A stretch of DNA of 64,000 nt from an uncultured Oscillospiraceae bacterium (GTDB lineage Bacteria > Bacillota > Clostridia > Oscillospirales > Oscillospiraceae): NCBI GenBank assembly GCA_934561175.1, contig CAKTFW010000004.1, positions 1 to 64,000 on the forward strand, read 5' to 3'. Each line of letters begins with the position of its first letter. Position 1 is the stretch's first letter. Under the pieces are notes generated by a model, which saw nothing but the letters and a program-made list of their open reading frames with translations, was not told the DNA's origin and ran no database searches. Below are positions 61,887 to 64,000 of this stretch, piece after piece. The translations under genes were made by a program, and so were the position numbers.

Positions 61887-62959
61887 AAAGGTTTTTGGTA
61901 CTTGGTGTGATTGTGCTGCTGCTATTGACGCCGGTATCGGCAGCGGAATCGCTCTATGATACTGACGGCCTGACCAATACACTGCCAGAAGATGTTTTGG
62001 AAATGCTAGATGGCTTGGCACCGGAAAACGCCGATTCTTTGACGGAAGGAACCGTGCAAATCTTGGATTCTGTGCTGCAGGAAGCGGGAGGGTTTTTACA
62101 TGCGGCCCTCCGAACGGCAATGATTGTGATGGCTGCGGTCATGCTCTGTGGGTTAATTGCCAGAGTAGATACCGGCCTGACCTCCAATGCGGTCAATCTC
62201 GCTGGCGTTTTGGCAGTTACAGCGGCCTGTGCCGGAAGCCTCGGAACGATGCTGGCGCTTGGCCAGGAGACCTTGGAACGCATTCAGGTGTTTGCAACTG
62301 CGTTACTGCCGACAATGGCGGCGGCAACCGTTGCAGTTGGCGCGGTCAATGCGTCGGCTGCCATTTATACCGGTACAGTGATGTTTTCCAATTTGTTGAT
62401 TCTTCTGACCAATCAGCTGTTGATGCCGCTTGCATATGCCTATGTAGCGGCATCTGCTGCAAATGCGGCTATTGGGAATGATTCGCTCAAGCAGATGGCT
62501 GGCCTGATCCGCTGGGCTGTGACGAACGGGATGAAAGTGCTTTTAATGGTGTTTACCGGCTTTATTACAGTCAGTGGTGTAATTTCCGGCAGCGCGGATG
62601 CTGCAACGGTAAAAGCGGCAAAGATGACACTATCCGGAATGGTTCCGGTTGTGGGTTCTATTATAGGGGACGCGTCAGAAACAGTCCTGGTCAGCGCAGG
62701 AATTCTGCGAAGCTCTGTGGGTGTCTTTGGAATGCTGGCGGTGCTTGGAATCTGTGCGGCGCCATTTTTGCAAATTGGCTTGCACTATCTTGTGCTGAAA
62801 TTGACAGCTGCAATTTCCGGCATTGTAGGCGATAAGACATTGGCGTCTTTGATAGATGCGATTGGCGTCGCGATGGGATTTGTTGTAGCGATGACGGGAT
62901 CCTGCGCACTGGTGCTTTTAATTTCCTGCGTTTGCTCGATGAAGGCGGTGAGCCTGTGA
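61883..62959 (+). CDS. spoIIIAE: stage III sporulation protein AE
   Basis: 358 aa. A signal peptide (1-21, LLLLTPVSAAES) is followed by several membrane helices in the C-terminal two-thirds, with FITVSGVISGSADAATVKAAKMTLSGMVPVVGSIIGDASETVLVSAGIL as the strongest family block. GGAGGAG lies before the ATG at 61883. It overlaps spoIIIAD and spoIIIAF by 4 nt each. Part of the mother-cell membrane platform of the feeding channel. Confidence 0.94.
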   Translation: MKRFLVLGVIVLLLLTPVSAAESLYDTDGLTNTLPEDVLEMLDGLAPENADSLTEGTVQILDSVLQEAGGFLHAALRTAMIVMAAVMLCGLIARVDTGLTSNAVNLAGVLAVTAACAGSLGTMLALGQETLERIQVFATALLPTMAAATVAVGAVNASAAIYTGTVMFSNLLILLTNQLLMPLAYAYVAASAANAAIGNDSLKQMAGLIRWAVTNGMKVLLMVFTGFITVSGVISGSADAATVKAAKMTLSGMVPVVGSIIGDASETVLVSAGILRSSVGVFGMLAVLGICAAPFLQIGLHYLVLKLTAAISGIVGDKTLASLIDAIGVAMGFVVAMTGSCALVLLISCVCSMKAVSL

Positions 62960-63432
62960 CCGAAGCGCTGCGTTCTTATTTTTTAACGGTCACCGGAGCG
63001 GCGTTGCTGACCTCTGTGTTGCTGGCACTTGTGCCGGCCGGAACAGTGAAAAAGGCAGCTGCATTCGTATCAGGACTTGTGATGATTGCAGCAGTGTTGG
63101 GACCGCTGACGACGCTGGACCTGCAGGCAATGGCAGAAGCGATTGCACGATCTCAGATGAAAACGGCAACATCTTCATCTGGTATTCCAGTGCACAGCCG
63201 GGATCTTACAGCGGAACTCATAGCGGAGCGATGTGCGGAATATATTGAGGACAAGGCAGTACAGCTTGGTGCATCGGTTTCGGCTGAGATACAGATAGAA
63301 AAGGACGCAACCTATCCCTATCCTAAAGCTGTAACGCTGCAGGGAAGCTGGACTTCGCTGCAGCGCAAACTGCTCAGCCGCTATATTGTGGAGAATTTAG
63401 CAATCCCGGAGGAAGAACAGCGATGGAATTAA
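62956..63432 (+). CDS. spoIIIAF: stage III sporulation protein AF
   Basis: 158 aa. Two N-terminal membrane helices (YFLTVTGAALLTSVLLALVPAGTVKKAAAFVSGLVMIAAVLGPL) precede a soluble ring-building-type domain in the space between the membranes (IAERCAEYIEDKAVQLGASVSAEIQIEKD). GTG at 62956 overlaps the spoIIIAE stop (GTGA) and has GGCGGTGA just upstream; a TTG start 8 codons earlier would lie inside spoIIIAE. It overlaps spoIIIAG by 10 nt. Confidence 0.92.
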   Translation: MTEALRSYFLTVTGAALLTSVLLALVPAGTVKKAAAFVSGLVMIAAVLGPLTTLDLQAMAEAIARSQMKTATSSSGIPVHSRDLTAELIAERCAEYIEDKAVQLGASVSAEIQIEKDATYPYPKAVTLQGSWTSLQRKLLSRYIVENLAIPEEEQRWN

Positions 63433-63956
63433 GAAAATTTTCGATCCCGGATCAGTGGAAGGTATATTTCGGGCAGTTGTCCAAATATAAATACATCGCA
63501 CTGGTTGTACTGGTTGGCATCCTGCTGCTTCTGTGGCCAACAGGAAAAAATGGGGAGAAACTGCCGGAAACCGAAGCGATGCCGCAGGAACAAACGGCGG
63601 CGGATATGGAGCTGGAGGCTCGTTTGGAATCTGTACTTTCAGAGATTGCAGGTGCCGGACGGTGCCGGGTGATGCTGACAGTTTCTGCTGGTGCCGAGAC
63701 GGTGTACCAGACGGATACACGGCAGCAGAGCAGCGCAGATGGAACCAGCTTGGAGCGAACAACTGCGCTGACGGCGGCTGGCAGTGCAACCGAGCTGCCG
63801 CTTGTAGTGCAGACGATTAACCCGGTTTACCAGGGAGCGTTGGTGGTCTGCAGTGGTGCAGATTCTGCGGCGGTACGCCTTTCAATTGTTGATGCGGTGT
63901 CCGGACTCACAGGGTTGGGCGCAGATCAAATTACGGTTATCAAAATGAAATCATAA
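63423..63956 (+). CDS. spoIIIAG: stage III sporulation protein AG
   Basis: 177 aa. A cytoplasmic start (MELRKFSIPDQWKVYFGQL), one membrane helix (YIALVVLVGILLLLW) and an outside ring-building domain: ELEARLESVLSEIAGAGRCRVMLTVSAGAETVYQTD and VQTINPVYQGALVVCSGADSAAVRLSIVDAVSGLTGLGADQITVIKM, the family's conserved end. In B. subtilis AG forms a 30-subunit ring that makes the channel pore between the two membranes. GGAGGAAG lies before the ATG. Confidence 0.96.
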   Translation: MELRKFSIPDQWKVYFGQLSKYKYIALVVLVGILLLLWPTGKNGEKLPETEAMPQEQTAADMELEARLESVLSEIAGAGRCRVMLTVSAGAETVYQTDTRQQSSADGTSLERTTALTAAGSATELPLVVQTINPVYQGALVVCSGADSAAVRLSIVDAVSGLTGLGADQITVIKMKS

Positions 63957-63973
63957 TTATGGGAGGAACGAAT

Positions 63974-64000
63974 ATGAAACTTTGGAAACGAAACGCAATT
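63974..64000 (+). CDS. spoIIIAH: stage III sporulation protein AH, 5' end only
   Basis: The ATG at 63974 follows GGGAGGAACG and reads MKLWKRNAI to the window edge. The call rests on position after spoIIIAG, spacing (17 nt) and the basic start, which matches the SpoIIIAH N-terminus before its membrane helix. Only nine codons are visible. Confidence 0.75.

Overview
The window is a contiguous, gene-dense piece of a bacterial chromosome of moderate GC. Everything points to a spore-forming, Gram-positive Clostridia, most likely Oscillospirales (a Butyricicoccus/Agathobaculum-like relative). The support is the spoIIIA sporulation operon at the right edge, the clostridial gene order smc-ftsY-rph-rdgB-yhbY-nadD-yqeK-LCP-rsfS-leuS, a T-box leader on pheST, IreB, the alr-mazF neighbourhood and a tepA...ftsK/spoIIIE block. 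The assignment is an inference from gene content; no rRNA gene is present. I see no tRNA gene, CRISPR array, insertion sequence, prophage or attachment site.

Layout. 1-14542 (+): translation, lipid and division genes (trmFO end, plsX, rnc, smc, ftsY, rph, rdgB, yhbY, a nadD-yqeK fusion, an LCP cell-wall ligase, rsfS, leuS). 14549-18904: rpsU with its own promoter, a minus-strand gene of unknown function, yqeG, an M24 peptidase, efp, an acidic zinc-ribbon protein and a metallophosphoesterase. 18953-24674 (-): NlpC/P60 hydrolase with a small conserved gene under a palindrome-bearing promoter, ireB, and pheST behind a T-box. 24682-33900 (+): NAD(P)HX repair, a lipoprotein, alr, mazF, two unknown genes, tepA, uppP and ftsK/spoIIIE. 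33901-34166: a structured intergenic region that may encode a small RNA. 34167-37292: murC and cca from overlapping divergent promoters, then a MarR regulator. 37366-42181 (-): a five-gene operon DUF5685-dnaJ-dnaK-mutY-thioesterase. 42346-47257: gltX (-), trpS, and two undecaprenyl-linked glycan genes (tagO/wecA type and wecB/mnaA). 47287-50919: an anchored protein of unknown function, a minus-strand trio of small unknown proteins, a YfcE-type phosphodiesterase, a diaminopimelate-decarboxylase-like protein that lacks its catalytic residues, and a small membrane protein. 51043-58857: a Crp/Fnr regulator, leuCD, an aminotransferase, purB and secDF. 58955-64000: a HAD hydrolase (-) and spoIIIAA to the first nine codons of spoIIIAH.

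Most genes are housekeeping. The less ordinary features are the predicted PLP-fold pseudoenzyme at 49481-50716, a PheT with an apparent second OB-type repeat, a perfect 20-bp palindrome filling a promoter spacer at 20191-20210, overlapping TGTCC-type palindromes next to the Crp/Fnr gene, a candidate small RNA at 33973-34100, the trio of small proteins at 48037-48917, and a 134-nt spoIIIAA/spoIIIAB overlap. Start codons were moved from the longest reading frame wherever a ribosome binding site or promoter position decided otherwise; these choices are explained in the entries. All family assignments are from reading motifs by eye, with no database search.
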